Below, piece after piece: positions 45,201 through 57,200 of a DNA stretch of 64,000 nucleotides. The first letter of the stretch is position 1. Each line of letters begins with the position of its first letter. A model generated the notes under the pieces. It made no database searches and was not told the DNA's origin. It was given only the letters and a program-made list of their open reading frames with translations. The DNA is taken from assembly GCF_029407905.1 (NCBI RefSeq), contig NC_073624.1, positions 74,501 to 138,500 on the forward strand, written 5' to 3'. Made by a program: the position numbers and the translations under genes. This DNA comes from Bubalus kerabau. Taxonomy: Eukaryota > Chordata > Mammalia > Artiodactyla > Bovidae.

Positions 45201-48200
45201 TGAGTCCAGTCCAGACCTCTCTCCTTCCTCCCCAGCTTCAGACTCCGCTCCAGCTGCCCCTGGACCCACACAGCTCTCAAACCAGAACCTTCCTTCCCCA
45301 CACCACGGGCAGCAGGCGGCTCCACCCTAGGCAGGTCTGGAGGCTTCCTCCCGCCTCTCCTATCCACAGTTGGCACCAGCGCCCAAACCGCTGAAATCAT
45401 TTTCCACCTCAACACACCCCCCCACCTGCCCACCCTGGGCAGACCAGAGGGGGTCATGTCCCTTCCAGGCTCCTAGCCACAAGAAGAGCCATCAGAGCAA
45501 GGTGGTGAACAGCCAAGGATAAGAGTAAAGAATCCTGCCCAGGAGGGGATCAGCGGCCATGTTCCACCCAGGGCAGGGGCCCAGGCCACACGGGGTGGGC
45601 TGCCCTGGGGAAATTCTCAACCCAGGATAAGGAAGCATGGCAACGCTGGGTCTGAGCCCCTCATGTGCAGAAAGACAGATGTGTGCACCCCGGGTCCAGA
45701 CACACCGTTAGTGACCACCAAGAGCCACCACTCAGGAGGGGGCTCCCCTGTCCCACTGTGGGTCGAGAGGCCTCCAGGGCTTGCAGTCAGCTCTGGCTGG
45801 GGTTTGAAAGGACCAGTCTCTCCTTTCTACTGGCAGGACCGCCTCAGATCCCAGCACCCAGAGGGCTCCTTCCTGGAGGTGCAGGTGACCAGCCGGGTCA
45901 CACGGAGGCTGCTGACCAGCCCCAGGAGCCACGGCCTTTGCCCCCACTTCCTCCCTGCCGGCGAAGGATGCAGTCGTCCCCCACCTGCTGCCTTTAGACC
46001 ATCCTGGCCCCGGGGCACCCATGACAGCCCCTCTGGGCCCAGCTGGCCTCGTTTCCTCTTGGCTGGCCCAGGCCTCCCTGCGCTGCCCACTTGGACAATC
46101 TGTCCACTTTGGAATGACGCCTCTTTTCTCACACTGACCTCTTTACTTGCTTGCCAGCCACACAGCAGTCACACACTCCAAGTACCCAGCGTTGATGGGA
46201 GAACCTTGTCTGGGGAGGACTGTGGTCACGAGAGCCACATGGGGGATCCCAGACTGGTGCACACTCACACGAGTACATCCTGTGGGCATGTCACAAGTGT
46301 CTCCACAGCTGTCCAGGGTCCAGATGTACATGTGTGTGCTGGTAAGTGTGGGGCATGTGGTATGTCTGTCATGTACATGAGTTTGCATCTACTTCTGTGT
46401 GTTTGAATTTGTTCTAGTCTTTTCTCTGTGAATATAATCTGGATTTGCCTCCAAGCAAGAGCAAGGGGAAGCTGGAAGAGAGGTGCCCTCAGGAGCCGCC
46501 CAGGGAAGCGGGGTCACTCACCATGGCGGGCGTCATACTGTCTCATCTGCACCTCCTCCACGCAGTCAGCCGGGAACCAGCCCGTGCGGCCTTTCACGGT
46601 CCCCTCCCAAAAACCGCCCTCCCCAATGCTGAGCACTGGGGGGACAGAAGCCAGACAGGCTGTCAGGGCAGAGGGGCGCAGCCGGAGCCCACCTGGCTGC
46701 CCCCCGCCCCCGACCACCATCTCCACTATCACCACCCAACCTTCCCGTCTCTCTCCTCTTCTCTTCCCTCCCTTCATCCTCCTGGCTTTTTCCCTGGGAA
46801 AATTTTGGGATCCACACGGAAGAGAGAAAAGAACAGATGGGCACAGCACAGGATGGGCATGTGGGGGACAAAGAGATGCACAGATGGACACACTCGAGGG
46901 GGGACAGGAGGCAGAGGCAGGGGCCACAGTCCTGCTCCTGCCCGCTCTCCTCCCTGCTCTTGAACCAACTCTCCCATCCCAGGGGTCACTGCCAAGAGCT
47001 GAGGGTCACTGTGCTGTGGCCAGGAGATTGGGCCCCATGATGGACCACGGGGAGCTGACCAACACAACTGCTTCTTCCTCAGGCTCCCTGGACAGAGGGC
47101 ACTCATGAGGGGCGGACGCCAGTGATAACAGAGACCCCATAATGGGAGGAGCTTGTCACGGCACAGGATCCCCTCATTACAGACACCCACAGAACTGGCA
47201 GAGAATTCCACATATCACAAGCGTTTCCAATGAAGAAAGTCCCAGAAGTGACACAGGAACCCCATAATTCAAGGAAGCTCTGTAACCGGATAGGGTCCTA
47301 CGAACATGAGAACCCCAACACCACCAGCCCCCAGAACGACACAGAAACACCCCCGTGAGGAGAGGAGCCCCCGTGGTGACATTTTGGGGAGCCCAAGATG
47401 ACAGAGGATGGAGAGAAACCCGCATGACAGGAGCCCCGTGAAGACGAGCAGCCCTCCCTCCACGGTGACACAAGGCATCCCCAGGGGCACGGACATCCCA
47501 TAATGACCGCGGCGGCCCAGAGCTCCCGGGGACAACCCTGGTGACGGCCCCTCCACGCCGCCGCGAACGCCCGCGGGCCCCAGGAGGCCCGGCGCCGCGC
47601 CCCCCGCGACCCCGCCCCCCGCGCCCCCTCACCCTTCACGGCCTCGCCGCGGTGCAGCGGGATCTCGCCCTCGCCCTGCGGGCTGTGCGCCTTCACGGCG
47701 ATGAACTTGCGGCCGGGGACTGCGCTGTAAAGTTTCCGCTTCGGGCCCCGGGGCGGCGGCGCGGGGGGCGCGGGGGGCGCCGGGCCGGGGCCGGGCGCGG
47801 GGCCGGGGCCGCCGGGGCCGCCGGGCCCGCTCGGGCTGTAGACGAACACGTAGGTGACGGACGCGATGCCGGGGGGCAGCGGGCACGCGAAGCCGGCGCC
47901 CGGGGCCTCCATGGCGCGCGGCCCGGCCCCGCCGCCGGCCTCACCGCAGCCGCCGCCGCAGCGCCCGCCGCCCGCCGCCCGCCGCCGCCCGCCCGCCCGC
48001 CGGGGGCCCGGCCCGGGGCCGCTCCATGGGCCGCGCCGCCGCGCCCGGCCCGCTCCCGCCAGCGCACGAGCCGCGCCCGCTCAGGGCTCCGGGGCCGCGG
48101 GGCTGCGCTCCCGGGCGCGCCGGGCTCGCTCCATGCCGCGGCCGCTCCGCGCGCCCCGCCTCCTCCGCGGCCCGGCTCCTCCCTCTGCGGGCGGCGGGCC

Positions 48201-51200
48201 GGGCTCCCTCCTTTCCCCCTGCGGCCCGGTCGCAGCGGCCCGGACGCGGGAGAGGCCACCGGGCCGAGGAGGACTACGGTGCGCGGAGGGGAAGGCTGGG
48301 GAGGGGTCGTTCCGACGGAGGAGCGCGGGGACACCGGGAGGCGAGGCCGGCCAGGAGAGGAAGTCCGAAGGGGCTTCGGACTGGAGAAGAGCGTCTCAGA
48401 ACCGGTTCGGGGTTCGCCTAGCCTCCAGGAGGGGCTCCCCCGGCGGGTCCGCGCCCCCCTCCAGCTGGGGCCTCGGCCACCTCACACCGTGGCCGCCGCG
48501 AGTTCTGGGCGCCCGAATCCCCCTCTGGACCTGGGTCCTCTCCTCCCGGACATCCGCCTCGGATGCTCATGCCCTCTCCACGCTGACCGCCTGGGCACCA
48601 AGCCCGAGGCCTCAGCCCTCAGCCTTCGCCTGCTCAGAGGCCTGCACCGGCTCCCTAGCACTTGGGCGGACCACGTCCACAGTCTTCGCCAACAGCCAGG
48701 CTCTCGGAGGCGAGAATTAGCTGCACTTCAGTAATACGGCTGGTGCCTTCTTTTCTCGGCCCTGGCCGTTCCCAGCACCTCAACTATCCCACTCCTGCTC
48801 GTCTGGCCAACTGTGAAGTTACCGCTCAGCTTCCAACACAGCCTTCTCTGCCCTGCTCTGTGATGGGGACTCTGACATTGCAGGCCAGGCTTTGCCAAGA
48901 GGGGGCGCCACCTCCCCCACCTCTATGCCACCCCCACCGACAGCAACTCAAACTCAAAACACTTCCTCTCCTGCAACCAAAGGTGATCTCCCACTGAGGC
49001 CCTCTCCCTCTAGAGTGCGCCAAACTTCCTCAGCCCAGTCTTGGCCGCTCACTGGGAGGCCCCCTTACCTGGATCACTCCCCACTTAATTGCTTCTGAGC
49101 CCTGGGCCCCAGCTGTCAGTGTCCTGAGACTTTTAGAACTCCCTGCTATTAGCCCCCCCCCACAGTTGGCACCCTAGGCACCTACTAAATGTTTGTTGGA
49201 AAAAGAGTAATAAAAATTCTATTCTCCCCACAGAGCAGTGAGCTGGAGCCCCACCAGCAAGGCTTAGTTTGTGTTTGCTAAAAGGATGAGTGAATATACA
49301 AAAACCAAATCAAAGCAGGGCTTCCACAGCTCCAACTCAGGAGCAGCCTCTGCAGAACTGAACCATCCCAGAGTTTGTTATTTTAGCCACAGGGCTATGC
49401 AAAATTTGGGGGGAGAATTGAAGTGACTTGGGGCAGGACAAATAGCCTTGCAGTCTGGGTAGGGACACAGAAAGACAGAGAGGACATCACAGGTCAAGGC
49501 TGTATGAGCAGGGACAACAGCAGAGGAAGAAATGGCTTTTATAAGCTCCTGTTGCACCCCAAGCCCTCTGCTGAATGCTCACACTTAGCAAGTTTGGGAA
49601 TCAGGTCTACCTGGGGGCAAGTTAAGCTGCTTCCTAGCTCTGTGGCCTTGGCCAAGTCATTTACCCCACCTGAGTGTGAGGACCCTCATCTGTAAAATAG
49701 ACCACAGCCTCATACAAGGTCAAGGTTAAGTGAGATGATACGCACTATGCTGCTCAGCCCAGCTGTCACTGTGGAAACAGAGTGCTATTGGGTGACCAGC
49801 ATGTCTCCGGAGCACCTTCTATATGACTGGCTCCAGGGCAACTGCAGCTCCTGCCCTGAAGGTGCGGGGAGGCGAGAGGCTTTAATCGGCAGCGCTGGCT
49901 AGTGCTGTGACCAGGGGTCCAAGTAGGGAGCCTTCACTGCCAGGCTCCAGAAGGCTTCCCAAAGGCAATGTTTGGGGTAGGATCAGTCCCGCCTAACTGA
50001 TGAGAAACCTAGGCACAGAGTGGCTGCGGGTGCAAGGAGTGCATTGGACTCCGACCGTCTGTAGAGCCAGTAACCACCTTTCACTCCCACTGCTCGGCCC
50101 AGTGGGCTTCCAGCCCAAGAGTCTAGTGGGGCTCCTGCCCAGGCTTTTTGCTGTAAGTTCTGGGAATGACAAGTCCTTGGTTCTCAGGATCCCAGCACTC
50201 GTGCTAAAGGGTAAACAGGAGAACCATGGAGGCCAGAGGGGTTGGGGAAACACCAAGACTCTCCTCTGGGAACAGGGTTGGGGTCCACCTATGGATCTGG
50301 AGCCCTCATGGAGAGGACGCACCAGTCCCTAAACTCTTAGCACAGCTCACCCAGCCCTCGTCCTCCTCCCTGGCGCAAAGTTTTCTAAACCACAAGTCTA
50401 ACCAGACCCTCTCCTCCCAGCGCCCTCCCGCAGCTGCCCACTGCCCTCAGCACAAGTCTGACTGCAAACAGAGCTCAGTGTGGGGGAGCCTGCCCCAGGC
50501 CAGGAGACCTCACCGTTTTCCCTTCCCCACCCTGGGAGGCCCCCACCCAAACCTGGGCTCATCCCTGCAGAGCCAGGCCTCTGCAGAGAGCGGGCCTCTC
50601 CCTGCCACTCGCCGGCCCATGCCGGCTCTTCCTGGCTCAGGCCCGCCTCCTCCTACCTGATCTTGCTCTGGCTGCCCCTGCCCGTGGCAGGGCCGCTGTC
50701 GTTCTGCTGGTCCCCATCCCGGTCCCGGTCTTTCTCCTCCTGCAGTCGCTGGAGCAGCAGCTGGTGGGGGAGGCTTCGCAGTGAAGGCCCAGGAGAAGCT
50801 GCCGGCTGCACCTCGCCCTTCAGGTTGATGTCACTGGCTGAGCGCTGCAGGGGCCGAGGCGAGGCCAGGGCGCTGGGGCCCGCCAGCCGCCGCCGCTTCG
50901 CGTAGCTGGGGGTTTCCCTGAATGGCACTGGGGTGGGGGGAGGGGAACAGGTGAGACTCCGGGCGGCCAGATTAGGGAACCAGCTTCTCCAGGTTTGCCT
51001 GGTGTCTCTAGATTTCAAAAGTAAGATCCTCTGTCCCAGGGGCTACCTCAGTCCCAGGCAGAACAGGTCAGGTGATCACCCCATGACTGAAGCTGGGATG
51101 GAGGGGAGAGGGCAGGGTCACATACCAAGCTGCCTCTAACTCTAGCTTCAGAGGTAAAAGCCTGCCCTTCCTGTCAGCCAGATGAGTCTCGGGACTGCTT

Positions 51201-54200
51201 AGATCTGCTCTTGGAACTGCCCATCTCACAGGCTTCCAGAGAGACAAAAAACCGGCCACATGTGACACAGCTCACCAGCCGACCACTGTATGGAGCTATT
51301 TGCAGTTGACTATCACCAGAGAAACTGTAAAAGAGATATTCTAGACCGGGGTTGGCAAACACCTGTAAAGAATCCGATAGTAAACAGTTCAGGCTTTGCA
51401 AGCCGTTCAGTCTCTGTTGCAAGGACTCAGCCCAGCCACTGCAGTGTGAAAACAGCCTCAGATAATATATATGAGCAAATGGGTGTGGCTGAGTTCCAAT
51501 AAAACTTTATTTAAATAGCAGATGGTGATTAAAACATGATCCAACTATATGCTTTTACAAAAGAGTCACTTTAGATCCAAAGACACAAGTAGGCTTAAAA
51601 TAAAAGGATAAAAGAAAATATTTCATGTAAATAGTAACCAAAAGAGATCTAAGTACCTTCATTAATATCAGACAAAACAGACTTAAAAAGTATTAAGAGA
51701 GACAGAGGACATTATATTTGCTAAAAGTGTCAATTTGTCAACTAGATTAACAATTATTAGCATATATGTAACAAACAACAAAGCATCAAAATATATAGAA
51801 ACAAACATTGATATATTCGGAGAAACAGACAGTTCTACAATAATATTTAAGACTTCAACACCCTGCTTTCAATAATGGATAGAGCATCTAGAGAGAAGAT
51901 CAGTAAGAACACAGAAGACTTGAACCACTTGGACCTAACAGATATATACAGGACACTCCACAAAACAAAAGCAGAATACACATTATTCTCAAGGGCATGT
52001 GAAACATTCTCCAGGATAGATCATTTGTGAGGTCACCAAAAAAGTCTCAATAAATTTAAAAAGACTGAAATTATACAAAGTATCTTCTGCAGAGACAATG
52101 GAATGAAGCTCAAAATAAATAGCAGGGGGGAAAAAAACCCGGAAAATTCCCAAATATGTGGAAAATTAAACAACACTCTTAAACAACCAATATGTCAAAA
52201 TAGAAATCATAAGAAAAATTGAAAACACTTTGAGAAAATAAAAACAAAAATACAACATACCAAAACTCATGAGACGCAGCAAAAGCGGTACTAAAAGGGA
52301 AATTTATAGGTGTAACACCTACATTAAAAAGGGAAGTCTCAAAAAAAAAAAAAAAAGGAGTGGGGGGGAGTCTCAAATCAATAACCTATTTAAGGAACTA
52401 GAAAAAGAGAAGCAAACCAAACCCAAAGGAAGGAAACAGTAAAGACTACATGAGATGAACCAAATAGAGATTAGAAATACAGAGGGAATCAATGACACCA
52501 AAATTTGTTTCTTCAAAAATATCAATAAAGTTGACAAACCTTTAACTAAACTAAGGAAAAAAATTAGAGAAGGGGGACACAAATAACTGAAAACAGAAAT
52601 GAAAATTGAAATGTTACTACCTGATGTTATACAATTAAAAAGGAATATAAGCGAATACTGTGAATAATTGTATGCCAACAAATTAGATAAACTAGATAAG
52701 ATGGACACATTTTTAGGAAAACGCAAATTACCAAAACTGACTCAAGAAGAAACAGAAAATCTAAACAGACCTATAAAAAGCAAGGAGATTGGATCAGTAA
52801 TCACAAATCTCCCAACAAAGAAAAGTCCAGCATCAGATGGCATCACTAATGAATACTACCGAACATTTAAAGAGGAATTAACAAAATCCTTCTGAAATTC
52901 TTCCCAAAAAAATAGAAGAGGAAGGAACACTTTCTAATGTATTCTATGAGCAATTTAAAAATGATCAAAGAACTTGACACTTCTCCAAAGAAGATATACA
53001 AACACCCAATAAGCACGTGAAAAGATGCACCAAAAGCTGTTAAGAAAATGCAAATCAAAGCCTCAGTGAGATGCCTCTTCACTTGGACTAGAATGGCTAT
53101 CGTTTTTTTTTTAAGGTAATAACAAGTATTGGTGAGGATTTGAACAATTTGGAACCATCATGCATTTCTGGTAGGAATGTAAAATGGTGAAAAACAATTT
53201 AGCAGTTCCTCAAAAAATTAAATATAGAATCATCACATGACACAGCAATTCTACTATAAGCATGTACCCAAAATAACTGAAAGCAGTATTCAAACAAAGA
53301 CATTTCACACACGGCCATACAGCAATATTTACAATAGCCAAAGGGTGGAAACCACTCAATGTCTACCAAAGGATGAGCAGATAAACAACAGGTCACAGAT
53401 ACAAAGAGTGGAATAATATTCAGCCATAAAAACTAACGAAGTAGTGATACATCCTACAATATGGATTACGTTGGAAAACATGCTTCAGTTTATTGAAGGA
53501 AGCCAAACACCAAGCGTCATTCCACTTACATGAAATATCCAGAACAGGTAAATCTATACACACAGAAAGTACGTTAATGGTTGACAGGGGCTGAGGGAGG
53601 GGGAATGTGGAATAATTGCTTAATATACACAGAGTTTCCATTTGTGATGATGAAAATGTTATGGAATTCAATAGAGTTGGTTGTGAATGTCTTAAACACC
53701 ACTAAATTATTTGATTTAAAATAGTTAATTTTATGTTACATGAATTTGATTTTAACTGAAATTTAAATCTTTGATTTTAAAGCCTCGATTAAAATAAACA
53801 ACAGATGGAAGGCTGGATTTGGCCTGGGTGCGGTTTGCCAAGCCCTATCTAGACTCTGGTCATGCAGACCAGCAGCCTCACCTCCAGCTCCTTAGGAAAT
53901 CTCAGGCTCCACCCAGACCCTCTGAGTCGGAATCTACATTTAACTAGATCCCTGGGTGACTCAAATGCACACTACGAAGTGAGAAGCACTTTCCTAGGGT
54001 ACTCTTCAAAAGCACTCTGGGACAAGTCAGCGAGAAGTGTGCCTCAGAGTGTGTACACCAGAGCTGGGAGGAGGGCCTGAGGACCCAGAGGCAGCCCGAG
54101 GCAGCAGGGAAGGAAGCAGAGGCGGCTGCTCCCAGGCAGGGTCCCTGCTTCCTGCGGGTCAGGGCAGGGGGGCTGCCAAGAGGCTTCCAGGTGACCTGTC

Positions 54201-57200
54201 CCCTGAAGGGTGACGACAGGGCTCAGCCTACAAGATCCCTCCAGGCGGCTTCGTGCTGGAGGAAAAGGAAGGCTGGCTGGGCAGAGCCTCCCTGCTGCTC
54301 CTGCTGTATGCAGGTCCCACCTGGGTCCCCAGGCTGAGGCGAGACAGGACCTCTGACTCCCAGAGGGAGCGTGTGCCGAGGGGAGGGGGGACCAAGTGTG
54401 GATCTCTGGATCACTCCGGTCTGAAGATAGGCTCTGCTATTAATCCCTCTGTGCCTGGGGTTTCCTCCTCTGTAAAAATGGACTAACAGCACTCACTCAC
54501 TGGGGGCTTGTTGAGAGGGTTGTCATAAATGCTCAGAAGATACTCCCCTGTGACTCAGGCGCATCTGGCTGTGTCATTTGAGTGTATGTGTGACATCTGA
54601 GCAGGTAAGGGTGCGTGGCCAGCAGAGCTGATGCCAACCGTGGGACTAACTGATGTGACCTCTCAGCTCAGCCACAAATGCCTGACCCCAGCCAGGTGAG
54701 CGCACCCTGGATCAGCCAGACAGAAGCTGATAATGGTGACCACAGGAGCCCCAGCATCTCTGTCCAAAGATGAGGGGCAGCTGAGGCCTTCCTGACTCTC
54801 AGCCTGGACCACAGAGAAGCCCCCATCCTCCCTCCCACCAGCTGGACCAAGGCTACCTGCCAGAGTCCAGACCCATGGAATCAAACACTGCATAAGGTCA
54901 GCGGGGGAAGGAGTAAAGAACCATAAAAGACTTTATTTTACCTAAGGAAACTGAGGCATAGAAGTCCCAAGCCGCTTTCCCAAGGTGACATCACAAGCAG
55001 CAGAGCCCACGTGTCCAGAAGCCAAGCTCATCCCAGGCTGACGACCTCCTCCAAAATAAGTAGCAGCCCCAGCCAGACCATCACTGAAGCACTTGCTCTG
55101 CCTCTCACCCCAGTTCAGACCTCAGGCTTCACCACAGTTCTCTCCCAAGCAGAACCCAGACCGCAAGTCGGCACCGTTTCATTGGCTCAGTCACGTGCTC
55201 AACACACATCAGCTGCTGCTGCTGGAGGGTTCAGGGTCTGCCCACTGTCACGGACCCCTGACCCTGCCTGGAAACAAGGGGCTCACAACCAAGCCTCACT
55301 GCCGGCAGGTCTGTTCAGGGGAGCCTATGTACGAAGACTCCTTAAACGTGAACTTGACCTTAGCCTAACCGTAACCTACCATAACCTCACATGAGAACCA
55401 ACAAGGACTCAGACCCTGGGACCAGCCTTAGCCCTTTGCTGTCCACTGCCACTTTAAACTTTGTAAAAATGGAGGCATCAGATACTGCAGTCCCAACAGA
55501 GAGGGAAGCCCGGGAGTCTAAGCTCCCAGGAGAGCCGTGGGCAGAAAGCCTTGTCTACCCAGGACAGATGGAGCAGAGACAGGGCTCGCTCTGTGGCCAG
55601 GTGGCTGGAAGGGGCAGCCGCTGGCCAGAAAATACTCTTTTCAGGAGGAGAGGCCTACCTCCAGCCACTCCACATGGGGAGGGGAGACTCAGGATTTGCA
55701 GGACAGCTTCCCGGCCAGCCCCACAGGCAACACTGCCCTGGGAGAGGGTGGCCCCTGAGGCCTGAGGTTCAGACTAGACAACAGCTCCTGGGTTCCCTCG
55801 GGCGCGTGCTGGGCCCCCCGAAGCACTGGCTGCCGAGGGCTTAGAGCCCCTTGTCCCAAGACGGCTGCAGCCTTCCCCACACGCATGCCTACCACTGCGC
55901 TCTGATTTCTTCACACACGCATACAGGTGGCCTTGTCGTGTATGAAGCTTGCCGTGGGCCACTTAAAGTGCATTGTTTCCAGCTGAAGTGAAACACCGAG
56001 CGTCTGCGGTGGCGCTCCATTGCCACTTGTCCCCTGCTGGCCCTTCACACGACCTCACAGGAAAACACCCTGACCGAACTCCAACCCTGCTTCCGACCTA
56101 AGCTGATCCCTAAATCCACAGTGGTAACAATTACGATTGGGAGCAGGAGGAGAAGGGGACAACAGAGGATGAGATGGTTGGATGGCACCACCAACTCAAT
56201 GGACATGAGTTTGGGTAAACTCCGGGAGTTGGTGATGGACAGAGAGGCCTGGTGTGCTGCAGTCCATGGGGTCACAAAGAGTCGGACACGACTGAGCAAC
56301 TGAGCTGAACTGAACAATCACAACCATACCCTTAACGCTGACCTGACTAACTGCGATCCACAGCCTTCACCTAACCGTGACCCTAACCTGACCCTCTGTC
56401 ACCTGCGCAGGCCCTCCCCTCAGCACACTCCCTATCCCTGAGGGGCCCACTAATAGGACCACTGGGACCACTCCCAGTTGCACTGGGAGAGTTGGAGGAA
56501 AAGGCTCCGGGTTAGGGGCTCCCTTGTAACAACCCCACTCACTCTTGCCCTGTTGGGCCTCGACAACCCCCACAAATCCACATCGGCAGGGCCCTTGGTG
56601 GGCAGAACTCACCAACGTCCGAATCTTTGTGGGTCTTGATGACCTCCGCGAGCTCAAAGTTCCCCGCTATGATGGCCACCTGGGGGGTGGGAGGGAGATG
56701 GAGGGAGGCTCAGCAGCACAGGCTTGCCTCCTCTCAGCCCTTGGGGTTCCCTGAATGCCCAATCAGGCTCAGACCTTGGCCCTGTCTGACCCACCACCCC
56801 AGTCTGTGTGGGACTGAGGGGTCTCCTGGAACACAAGACTCTTGGAGCTAAAGCCAGAACACACTGGCCACCCTGCCCATTCTCGGAACGGCCCCTCCAA
56901 ACGCCTGGTCTCCCCACATGACCTGTGAAGGCCCCTGAATGGACAGTCACAGCCCACACCTGTTCTCCCCTGGCCCCAGAGCCCTCTGACCCTCCTCTCC
57001 TCTCCCTGGAAGGGGGGCCGAGGGAGTCGTCCTCAATGAGCACCCCTCATAAGAGCCAGGCACTGCCCTGGCTCACACCCTTCCTCCACCTCACCCTGGG
57101 ACGACCCTGGGCCCAAAGCTCCCTCACGCTTTACCGGGAATAGACCAAGGTCCAGAAAGACCAAGCCGCACAGAGATGGAGAGACGCGCCCCAGGGAGCC

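Larger units (their letters stand above)
41539..46521 (-). other. SHANK3: SHANK3 intron 12
   Basis: 5 kb with the 66-bp duplication, MIR/L2 traces (42560-42690, 44650-44830, 44960-45150), a short GTCGGGAAA(A/G)GCACTGGTCTGGATTTCAGC duplication at 43350-43420, and an AT-rich cluster of poly(A) signals at 43780-43845. No coding exon is recognised. Confidence 0.7.
47500..48480 (-). promoter_or_regulatory. SHANK3: CpG island over SHANK3 exon 11 and intron 10
   Basis: About 1 kb of very high GC and CpG density with many GGGCGG/CCGCCC boxes. Intragenic CpG islands in mammalian SHANK3 are known to act as tissue-specific promoters. Here it directly precedes an in-frame ATG at 47912. Confidence 0.65.
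47836..50656 (-). other. SHANK3: SHANK3 intron 10
   Basis: 2.8 kb: the CpG island at its 3' end, then unique DNA and a minus-orientation MIR (49590-49760). Long plus-strand open frames in the island are GC-driven artefacts. Confidence 0.65.
50928..56612 (-). other. SHANK3: SHANK3 intron 9
   Basis: 5.7 kb and the most repeat-rich intron. It holds a DNA transposon split by an L1 (51345-53850), a MER5-like remnant (53860-53995), MIRs near 54405-54545 and 54940-55040, and a BovB 3' fragment (56137-56316). Confidence 0.8.

Noticed and set aside
47541..48734. 397-codon plus-strand open frame
   Set aside because: It is antisense to SHANK3 exon 11 and the CpG island. Composition is Arg/Pro/Ala/Gly as expected from stop-poor GC-rich DNA, and no domain is present.
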